DNA of 20,681 nt from CAYRLZ01 sp964425275 (GTDB taxonomy: Bacteria > Hydrothermota > Tepidihabitantia > Tepidihabitantales > JBDRVQ01). The notes below the pieces were generated by a model that had not been told where the DNA came from, made no database searches, and saw nothing but the letters and a program-made list of their open reading frames with translations. Within the stretch, counting starts at the first letter, position 1. Every line of letters starts with the position of its first letter. Positions 15,119 to 20,681 of the stretch are shown one piece after another. The stretch spans positions 1 through 20,681 of the forward strand of contig CAYRLZ010000046.1 of NCBI GenBank assembly GCA_964425275.1. The letters are read 5' to 3'. Both the position numbers and the translations under genes were made by a program.

Positions 15119-16828
15119 ATGATTAAACTACTTCTTGGTGACGAAGCCTGTGCCCGGGGTGCTTATGAAGCCGGCTGTCGGGTAGCAACCGCTTATCCCG
15201 GAACACCGTCAACCGAAATTTTGGAGGCACTAGCCGAGTATAAAGAGGTCTATTGTGAATGGTCAACGAATGAGAAGGTCGCCTTGGAGGTGGCCTTAGG
15301 TGCCGCAAATGCTGGTGCCCGTTCCTTAGTGGCGATGAAGCATGTCGGCTTAAATGTCGCCAGCGACCCACTTTTCTCTTCTGCCTACATTGGCGTTAAA
15401 GCGGGAATGGTGATTGTCACCTGTGATGACCCCGGGATGCATTCCTCCCAGAATGAACAAGACAACCGATTTTATGGACTTATGGCTAAACTCCCAGTTC
15501 TCTGCCCCTCGGATTCCCAAGAAGTTAAAGATTTCACGAAACTTGCCTTTGAAATCTCCGAGGAGTTTGAGATACCAGTAATTTTAAGGATGACCACCCG
15601 GGTCTCCCATACCAAGTCACCGGTAAAGTTAGAGGAAAGGAGAGAACTGACGGTTAAGGGTTATAACTCTGAGGTCGGGCGGACAAATCTCTTGCCCCAA
15701 TTCGCTCGGAAGCGGCATACGGTCTTAGAGGAGAAGTTAAAAAAACTTGAAGATTACTCCGAGACGACGCCAATCAATCGGATGGAGGAAGGGAAGAAAA
15801 GTATGGGAATTATTGCGGACGGAGTTGCCTACCTTTACGCCCGGGATGCCTTTCCCAATGCCTCTTTCTTAAAATTGGGGATGGTTTATCCCTTTCCAAA
15901 AAATTTGGTTCGGAATTTTGCCAAAGGCGTCAAAAAGGTTTATGTCGTAGAAGAGGTTGACCCATTTTTAGAGATATTAGCCAAAGCCAGCGGTGTTAAG
16001 GTTATTGGTAAAGAATTCCTTCCCCTTTGTGATGAATTGAATCCTTTAATTGTGAAAAATGCCTTAGGGAAAAAGAAGAAAGAAGTAAAAAGGGAAGAAG
16101 TAATCCCCCGGCCACCGGCTTTATGTCCTGGTTGCCCCCATACTGGAATCTTTTATCTCTTACAAAGGAAAAATTTAATCTTCTCGGGCGACATCGGTTG
16201 TTATACCCTTGGTGCTTTGGCGCCACATAGAGCAATGGACACTTGTATCTGTATGGGCGCCTCCATCACCTTTGCCCATGGTGTGGAGAAGGCGTTGGGA
16301 AAGAGTGATTCAAGAAGGATTGTCGCCCTAATTGGCGACTCAACCTTTTTCCATATGGGAGTTCCTGGATTAATTAATGTCGGCTATAATAAGGGAAATA
16401 TCATTACCATCGTTTTTGATAACCGGACAACCGGAATGACTGGACATCAGGAGCATCCGGGAACTGGTAAAACATTAATGGGGGAGACGACAAGGATAAT
16501 TAAAGTAGAGGAATTGGCTCGGGCCTGCGGGATTGAAAGGGTATATGTCTTAGACCCTTATAAAATCAGAGAGAATCGGAGGTTAATCCGAGAGATATTC
16601 GCCGAAGAAGGACCAGCGGTTATTATCTCCTCCCAACCCTGCGCTCTCCTTGTGCCAAAAAAGGAGGCGAAAAGAGTCCTTTCGGATTTGTGTTCTGGCT
16701 GTAAATTGTGTCTACAATTGGGTTGTCCGGCAATAATGTTTAAGGAAGAGAAGGCAGTGATTCAAGACGCCTTCTGCGTCGGCTGTGGGATGTGCCAGGA
16801 ATTATGCCAGAAAGGGGCAATCGTATGA
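15119..16828 (+). CDS. iorA: Indolepyruvate:ferredoxin oxidoreductase, alpha subunit
   Basis: Catalytic subunit that oxidatively decarboxylates aryl-pyruvates from aromatic amino acids to acyl-CoA, reducing ferredoxin. The 569-residue protein has the pyruvate-oxidoreductase domain at the N-terminus (GDEACARGAYEAGCRVATAYPGTPS region), a TPP-binding domain with GDSTFFHMG (G406-D407-S408) and the N-containing IVFDNRTTGMTG, and a C-terminal ferredoxin domain. That domain has C525, C528, C531 and C536 in the first cluster and C553, C556, C559 and C563 in the second; the last cysteine is followed by Q rather than the usual P. The ATG is predicted to be the first codon of a leaderless message. Its stop overlaps the next start. 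Confidence 0.95.
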   Translation: MIKLLLGDEACARGAYEAGCRVATAYPGTPSTEILEALAEYKEVYCEWSTNEKVALEVALGAANAGARSLVAMKHVGLNVASDPLFSSAYIGVKAGMVIVTCDDPGMHSSQNEQDNRFYGLMAKLPVLCPSDSQEVKDFTKLAFEISEEFEIPVILRMTTRVSHTKSPVKLEERRELTVKGYNSEVGRTNLLPQFARKRHTVLEEKLKKLEDYSETTPINRMEEGKKSMGIIADGVAYLYARDAFPNASFLKLGMVYPFPKNLVRNFAKGVKKVYVVEEVDPFLEILAKASGVKVIGKEFLPLCDELNPLIVKNALGKKKKEVKREEVIPRPPALCPGCPHTGIFYLLQRKNLIFSGDIGCYTLGALAPHRAMDTCICMGASITFAHGVEKALGKSDSRRIVALIGDSTFFHMGVPGLINVGYNKGNIITIVFDNRTTGMTGHQEHPGTGKTLMGETTRIIKVEELARACGIERVYVLDPYKIRENRRLIREIFAEEGPAVIISSQPCALLVPKKEAKRVLSDLCSGCKLCLQLGCPAIMFKEEKAVIQDAFCVGCGMCQELCQKGAIV

Positions 16829-17583
16829 GGGTAATAAATCTTGACCTTGAAAACCTTGACGACTTTATTAAATTGTGCATCCCAGAAGAAAAAAGAGACC
16901 ATCCGGTATTTCAAGAAGGTTGCCAAATTAAGAAAAGATACTTGAAAAAATTATTAGAAGAAAGGTTTCCGGTTGGTAAAATTGCCTACCTTAATGAAGA
17001 GGTAGCCGGAATGATTCAATTTATTCCAGAAGAGGAGGTGGTAGAAATCAATTGTATCTTTGTGCCGAAATACCAAAGACAGGGATTGGGCAAGATGTTA
17101 TTAACGAACTTAATTGCCGAGGTCTCATCTCCCCAGACTTATCTAAGTAAGAGAAAAGGACTGATAATAAATGCCTTTGAGACAAATGTCGGTTATCCCC
17201 AACATCTCTTCTTTCAAAGATACGGCTTTAAGAAAGTTTTCCCCGAAAAACCTTATTTACTCTATTATCCGATTGAGGAAGGTTGGGTTTACCAACCAGG
17301 GGAAGAAGGTTACCGTCCATTAGAAGAAGATAGAAGTAAGGCGATAATCTTTTATACTTCAAAATGCCCTTGGTCAATCTATTTTGCGGAAATGACCGAA
17401 ATGATGCTTAAAGAGATAAAAGATGACCTTCTGATAAAGAAGATAAATCGGGAGGAGGAAAAAGAAGAGGTAAGAAAAAGAGGCATACCTCCTTATCTTA
17501 TTGTTAATGCCCAACCGATAAATGCCTTTATTTTGGATAAGAATGATTTTAAGAAAGAGGTGAAAGAGGCTTTAAGAAAATGA
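16825..17583 (+). CDS. GNAT acetyltransferase fused to a thioredoxin-like (YoaP-type) domain
   Basis: A 252-residue two-domain protein. The N-terminal GNAT domain has the acetyl-CoA loop Q84-R-Q-G-L-G89-K. The C-terminal part (about 170-252) looks like a thioredoxin fold: a beta strand IIFYTS leading to CPWS (C181-S184), and later GIPPYLIVN with a cis-proline candidate at P222/P223. The order and conserved stretches (KLCIPEE, EEVVEINCIFVPKYQRQGLGKMLL) resemble B. subtilis YoaP, whose function is unknown. The longer frame reaches back into iorA; the ATG overlapping the iorA stop (ATGA) is chosen. Its own stop overlaps iorB in the same way, so it is locked between the two subunit genes. Only one cysteine is in the CPxS site. 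Confidence 0.8.
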   Translation: MRVINLDLENLDDFIKLCIPEEKRDHPVFQEGCQIKKRYLKKLLEERFPVGKIAYLNEEVAGMIQFIPEEEVVEINCIFVPKYQRQGLGKMLLTNLIAEVSSPQTYLSKRKGLIINAFETNVGYPQHLFFQRYGFKKVFPEKPYLLYYPIEEGWVYQPGEEGYRPLEEDRSKAIIFYTSKCPWSIYFAEMTEMMLKEIKDDLLIKKINREEEKEEVRKRGIPPYLIVNAQPINAFILDKNDFKKEVKEALRK

Positions 17584-18176
17584 GAAGGGATAAGATTACC
17601 AATATCATCATCTCTGGCACCGGTGGGCAAGGGATTCTCTTGCTCTCCGATATCTTGGGAATAGTTGCCTTAAAAGAGGGGTTTGATGTAAAAAAGAGCG
17701 AGGTTCACGGAATGGCGCAGAGAGGAGGAAGCGTAATCAGTCATCTAAGATTTGGCGAGAAGGTCTATTCCCCTTTGGTTGAAGAAGGAACTGCTCACTT
17801 TCTTATCTCCCTGGAAAAATTGGAGGCGTTGCGCTATCTCCATTTCCTTTCCCCCAAGGGAATTTTAATCTCCGATACCTTAGAGATTGAACCGCTTCCG
17901 GCCTTAATTGGTGAGGTTGCTTATCCAAAGGATATTGAAGTTCGGATAAAGGAGCGGATAAAGAAGGTTTATTTCATCTCCGCCTTCCAAATCGCCCGCG
18001 AATTGGGTGAGACAAGAACGCAAAATATTGTTCTTTTGGGTTTTCTTTCTAACTTTCTGCCCTTTCCTCTTGAAAGTTATAAAGAGGTGATTAGAGAGAC
18101 GGTAAAGGAGAGATTTTGGTCAATAAATTTTCAAGGTTTAGAAAAAGGGAGAAGTCTAATTAGACATCAAAGATAA
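17580..18176 (+). CDS. iorB: Indolepyruvate:ferredoxin oxidoreductase, beta subunit
   Basis: Partner of IorA. At 198 residues it has the gamma-type pyruvate-oxidoreductase domain: ISGTGGQGILLLSDIL near the N-terminus, KKSEVHGMAQRGGSVISHLRFG, and NIVLLGFLSNFLPFP toward the end. The start overlaps the stop of the preceding acetyltransferase gene (ATGA). The last 17 nt overlap the convergent archease gene tail to tail, and no terminator is visible between them. Confidence 0.93.
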   Translation: MRRDKITNIIISGTGGQGILLLSDILGIVALKEGFDVKKSEVHGMAQRGGSVISHLRFGEKVYSPLVEEGTAHFLISLEKLEALRYLHFLSPKGILISDTLEIEPLPALIGEVAYPKDIEVRIKERIKKVYFISAFQIARELGETRTQNIVLLGFLSNFLPFPLESYKEVIRETVKERFWSINFQGLEKGRSLIRHQR

Positions 18177-18573
18177 CCGTCGCCCGAAAACCGGAGTCTT
18201 CTTTCTTTACCTGAAACATATGATAGGTTGGGGTCTTAATCTCAATTTTTAAGGGATGTCTCTTTGGGTCAAATCGCTCGCCAGTAACCCGGGCGGAGAG
18301 GGAATTCCCAGAGAAAGTAATCTCTTTTACCTTCTTCCCAACAAAGTATTCGGTGGCGAATAAGAAGAGGAGTTCCCTTAACCAATCCATAAATAGACTA
18401 TCTAAGTCCTCCGCGGTGATTTTTATCTCCCTTTCTTCTTTTTCTTCCACCTTCTCAATCTCTGTGATGTTATCAAATAGGGCATAGAGACCATTAGCGA
18501 ATAGTTCAGCCAAATCTTTGCCGTAAATCTCCATCCCCAAATCTGAGGTGTGGTCTAAATACTTATAACGCAT
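18160..18573 (-). CDS. Archease
   Basis: Small chaperone-like protein that in archaea and animals promotes guanylation and turnover of the RtcB RNA ligase. The 137-residue sequence has the archease hallmarks: YLDHTSDLGMEIYG at the N-terminus, LAELFANGLYALFDNITE, LDSLFMDWLRELLFLFATE, the KTPTYH strand, and a C-terminal VIFDV with the metal-binding aspartate. No rtcB is in the window. It overlaps the upstream carbonic anhydrase gene by 11 nt and is presumably cotranscribed. Confidence 0.92.
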   Translation of the reverse strand: MRYKYLDHTSDLGMEIYGKDLAELFANGLYALFDNITEIEKVEEKEEREIKITAEDLDSLFMDWLRELLFLFATEYFVGKKVKEITFSGNSLSARVTGERFDPKRHPLKIEIKTPTYHMFQVKKEDSGFRATVIFDV

Positions 18574-19072
18574 TGTAATATCTCTTTGCGGTCTGGTAAT
18601 AATGCTCGGCCACCCTTCTAATCCAATCTATCTCTTCTTCAGTAACCTCTCTCTTTATTTCCGCTGGGACACCAGCCACTAAGGTTCGGGGTGGAACGAT
18701 AAAATCTTCCCTCACTAAACTACCGGCGGCAACAATTGAATTCTTACCAATCCTTGCCCGATTTAATAAAATTGCACCCATACCAATCATACACTCATCT
18801 TCAATCAGACAGCCGTGCAAAATTGCTCGGTGCCCAATAGTTATCCGGTTCCCGATTATTGTCGGTTTACCTTCGTCACAATGGACAACGGTTAAGTCCT
18901 GGATATTTGTCATTTCTCCAATGGTTATTTTATCCATATCCGCCCGAATAATCGTTCCAAACCAGATACTTGATTTATCTCTTATCTCGCAGTCACCAAT
19001 AATCAAACAATCAGGGGCGGTGAAAACCCCTTCGGCAATCTTTGGGATTTTCCCGAAAAAATTAAGTAACAT
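18563..19072 (-). CDS. Gamma-class carbonic anhydrase family protein
   Basis: A left-handed beta-helix hexapeptide protein of the gamma-carbonic anhydrase/YrdA family, 169 residues. Three zinc-ligand histidines are in family positions: H64 (TVVHCD), H81 and H86 (GHRAILHGC). Other marks are SSIWFGTIIRADMDKITIGEMTNIQD and VAGVPAEIKRE. An open frame continues 47 codons upstream, but the chosen ATG begins the usual N-terminus (FFGKIPKIAEGVF), and a TTGACA/TATTAT promoter lies inside the would-be extension and ends 5 nt before this ATG. Whether it hydrates CO2 cannot be told; many family members are inactive or acyl-acting. Confidence 0.9.
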   Translation of the reverse strand: MLLNFFGKIPKIAEGVFTAPDCLIIGDCEIRDKSSIWFGTIIRADMDKITIGEMTNIQDLTVVHCDEGKPTIIGNRITIGHRAILHGCLIEDECMIGMGAILLNRARIGKNSIVAAGSLVREDFIVPPRTLVAGVPAEIKREVTEEEIDWIRRVAEHYYQTAKRYYNAL

Positions 19073-19077
19073 ATTGT

Positions 19078-19105
19078 ATAATACCGAACTTTCCCCATCT
19101 GTCAA
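19078..19105 (-). promoter_or_regulatory. Promoter of the carbonic anhydrase-archease operon, leaderless geometry
   Basis: On the minus strand, TTGACA (19105-19100), a 16-bp spacer and TATTAT (19083-19078), then 5 nt to the ATG at 19072. No Shine-Dalgarno is present. It faces the DUF763 promoter across about 70 bp. Confidence 0.7.
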
Positions 19106-19172
19106 CCGAAGGGGATGGGGGAGAGGCTTGTGAGGAAAATTGACTTTAAGACAGTTGCCATTCTTGGTGAAC

Positions 19173-19200
19173 TTGATTTTCCTGTTTAATTGCTTACAAT
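19173..19200 (+). promoter_or_regulatory. Promoter of the DUF763 gene, leaderless geometry
   Basis: TTGATT (19173-19178), a 16-bp spacer and TACAAT (19195-19200), then 5 nt to the ATG at 19206. The spacing is identical to that of the divergent carbonic anhydrase promoter, and there is no Shine-Dalgarno. Confidence 0.65.
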
Positions 19201-19205
19201 AAACT

Positions 19206-20267
19206 ATGCGCAAGGTCTTTGAACTGCCACTCCACTACGGCAGTGCCCCGCCCTGGCTATTTGAAAGGATGAAGAGATTGGCAAGAGCAATCTTAGAGGT
19301 AATCGTGAGGGAATTCGGTCCCGAGGAGGTGATTAGAAGGCTTTCCGACCCTTTCTGGTTTCAGAGTCTCGGCTGTCTCTTGGGCTTTGACTGGCACTCC
19401 TCCGGACTGACCACTACGGTCTGCGGCGCCTTAAAAGAAGCGGTTAAAGGAAGAGAGAGGGATTTTGGTATTATCATCGCCGGGGGAAAAGGAAAGGCGT
19501 CAAGGAAGACGCCCGAGGAGTTAAGGAATTATGGCGAAAAATTCGCAATAAATGCCCAAGATTTAATCTTCGCCTCCAAGATGTCAGCCAAGGTTGACTC
19601 CTGCGCCTTACAGGATGGCTATAATCTATACCACCATACATTTATTACTACCCTCTCTAATCAATGGGCGGTCATCCAACAGGGGATGAACGAGCAGACA
19701 AGAAAGGCAAGGAGATACCACTGGTATTCCGGGGACTTAAAAGACTTTGTTGTAGAACCGCATAAGGCGATAATCTCCGAAGTCAAGGGCGACGCCTTAA
19801 ATCTGGTGGCAAAAGAGAGTGAATCGGCAAGAAAAGTTTCCGCGGCAATTGCCGGTGATGACCCGGAGAGAACAACTAAGGAATTGAAAAAGATTCTCTC
19901 ATTACCTGAAAGACACTTTTTAATCTCCGATGATATATCCCCGGAGCGAATTAAGAAGATTTTATTAAAGACCTATAATAACCCACCAGAAACCTTCCTA
20001 AAACTCTTAGGGGTAACTGGGGTTGGGGCCAAGACAATTCGGGCATTGGCTTTAATATCTGATGTCGTCTATGGGGCGAAGCCGAGTTATTCTGACCCCT
20101 TTGTCTATTCCTTTGCCCACGGCGGCAAGGATGGTCATCCCTATAAGGTAAAGAGAGAAGATTACGATAAATCAATCCAAATCTGGGAGCAGGCAATCAA
20201 GGAGGCAAAGTTAGGCCGGGAAGAAAAACTCTCGGCCCTCCGTCGTCTAAAAAGATTATACCTGTAA
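19206..20267 (+). CDS. DUF763 protein, function unknown
   Basis: A 353-residue protein of the DUF763 family, mostly known from archaea and thermophilic bacteria. Recognisable blocks are LPLHYGSAPPWLFERMKRL at the N-terminus, FWFQSLGCLLGFDWHSSGLTTTVCGALKEA (about 50-80; the first 20 residues are the most typical), FASKMSAKVDSCALQDGY, and LYHHTFITTLSNQWAVIQQGM. Near residue 275 LLGVTGVGAKTIRALAL resembles a helix-hairpin-helix, followed by YSDPFVYSFAHGGKDGHPY. The conserved W, H, D and C residues and the hairpin suggest a nucleic-acid enzyme, but that is inference. It is monocistronic as far as can be seen and divergent from the carbonic anhydrase operon. Confidence 0.85.
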   Translation: MRKVFELPLHYGSAPPWLFERMKRLARAILEVIVREFGPEEVIRRLSDPFWFQSLGCLLGFDWHSSGLTTTVCGALKEAVKGRERDFGIIIAGGKGKASRKTPEELRNYGEKFAINAQDLIFASKMSAKVDSCALQDGYNLYHHTFITTLSNQWAVIQQGMNEQTRKARRYHWYSGDLKDFVVEPHKAIISEVKGDALNLVAKESESARKVSAAIAGDDPERTTKELKKILSLPERHFLISDDISPERIKKILLKTYNNPPETFLKLLGVTGVGAKTIRALALISDVVYGAKPSYSDPFVYSFAHGGKDGHPYKVKREDYDKSIQIWEQAIKEAKLGREEKLSALRRLKRLYL

Positions 20268-20270
20268 CGA

Positions 20271-20286
20271 GGGACATCCTTGTCCC
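20271..20286 (+). terminator. Hairpin just after the DUF763 gene
   Basis: GGGACA, 4-nt loop, TGTCCC, starting 3 nt after the stop codon. The stem is strong, but the following run is A-rich rather than T-rich, so it may be an mRNA 3'-end structure rather than a classic terminator. Confidence 0.45.
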
Positions 20287-20353
20287 GAAAAAATCGGGGT
20301 GTGGGAGCGGGAAGAATTACCACGAAAGAGAGAAAGCACGAAATAAAATATAA

Positions 20354-20398
20354 TGAAACCACAGGTTTCACAGATTATATTTGGGAAGTCCGACTTCC
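20354..20398. promoter_or_regulatory. Two short inverted repeats in the right-hand gap
   Basis: TGAAACC-ACA-GGTTTCA (20354-20370, 7-bp stem, 3-nt loop) and GGAAGTC-C-GACTTCC (20384-20398, 7-bp arms around one base). They sit in the stretch 20268-20500 where I see no gene. The second has the shape of an operator more than of a hairpin. Confidence 0.35.
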
Positions 20399-20503
20399 AT
20401 AGATTGGGAATCTCGTGTTAATCTCATGGTTAAATTATTAAGCTCAGAAGGTTACTCCCACAATAGCAAGGTGAGGGGGAACCTCTCCTACGGAAAACTC
20501 CTA

Positions 20504-20587
20504 TTTGTGGTGTTCGGGGACATTGTACCTAGAAAGAAGGTCATCGCTAAATACCTCTAAATCATCCAGAATTAGAGGAGGAAAAGC
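20504..20587 (-). repeat. Diverged intergenic repeat, copy 2 (inverted relative to copy 1)
   Basis: The inverse complement matches 13719-13822: a perfect 17-mer, the TTCTTTCTAGG block and the AACACCACA end. Two readings compete. On the plus strand a 44-codon frame (20426-20560) ends IVPRKKVIAKYL, close to copy 1, with several silent or conservative differences. On the minus strand a frame runs from the window edge to a stop at 20501 (59 codons visible). A 7-bp stem CCTCTAA/TTAGAGG (20554-20578) begins at the plus-strand stop codon. Confidence 0.6.
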
Positions 20588-20681
20588 AAAAAAGCGATTA
20601 TCTCTTATATGGGTCTTAGCAAAGACCTCCTCCCGTGGAGTTAACCTTGTTTCAATATTACTCCTCTCTAAATTGAAATAA

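Noticed and set aside
19073..19213. N-terminal extension of the carbonic anhydrase
   Set aside because: It holds a TTGACA/TATTAT promoter, is not typical of the family, and would overlap the DUF763 start.
20426..20560. Plus-strand 44-codon small gene
   Set aside because: Its end resembles the reading of copy 1, but copy 1 lacks a start codon and overlaps the pyrE promoter, so a working gene is not supported.
20501..20681. Partial minus-strand gene running off the right edge (59 codons)
   Set aside because: The frame is open but short, no family is recognisable, and comparison with copy 1 favours the opposite strand; kept only as part of the repeat.

Overview
The window is chromosomal DNA (roughly 45% GC by eye) from an anaerobic, probably thermophilic, diderm bacterium. 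Pointers are LolC/E-LolD lipoprotein export and Lgt (outer membrane), a secreted gingipain-type protease with a Por/type IX-like C-terminal sorting domain, indolepyruvate:ferredoxin oxidoreductase, and an archease and a DUF763 protein of the kinds common in archaea and thermophiles. This mix would fit an uncultured FCB-like lineage such as WOR-3/Stahlbacteria, but that placement is inference. No tRNA, rRNA, CRISPR array or intact insertion sequence was found.

Layout. (1) 1-144: a 12-bp tandem repeat array that runs off the left edge and stops 11 bp before a consensus promoter. (2) 156-6533, plus strand: a tight operon of lysS, a lolC/E-type permease, a lolD-type ATPase, mcsA, mcsB and selA, joining tRNA charging, lipoprotein sorting, protein-arginine phosphorylation and selenocysteine synthesis. 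(3) 6594-9486, minus strand: lgt, comF and a B12-binding radical SAM gene, behind a promoter that places the start of lgt at the predicted transcript 5' end. (4) 9589-13008, minus strand: a 1139-residue C25 peptidase with signal peptide and sorting domain. (5) 13009-13874: an 866-bp accessory gap with the peptidase promoter, a second 12-bp array of 22 units that may encode an acidic DIEG/DIES-repeat protein on the minus strand, one copy of a diverged ~100-bp repeat, and the pyrE promoter. (6) 13875-15079: pyrE and an isochorismatase-type hydrolase. (7) 15119-18176: iorA, a GNAT/thioredoxin-like fusion, and iorB, all overlapping. (8) 18160-20267: a gamma-carbonic anhydrase and archease operon divergent from the DUF763 gene. 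(9) 20268-20681: no confident gene; hairpins and a second, inverted copy of the repeat seen in region 5.

Themes. Four transcription units (lgt, iorA, gamma-carbonic anhydrase, DUF763) have a -35/-10 pair ending only 5-8 nt before the start codon, so their mRNAs are predicted to be leaderless; the C25 gene instead has a leader with a perfect Shine-Dalgarno sequence. Several starts were shortened from the longest open frame for this reason, or because a Shine-Dalgarno or family homology pointed inside. The most system-like novelty is the YoaP-like acetyltransferase/thioredoxin gene translationally locked between the two indolepyruvate oxidoreductase subunits. The oddest DNA is the pair of strictly in-register 12-bp arrays.
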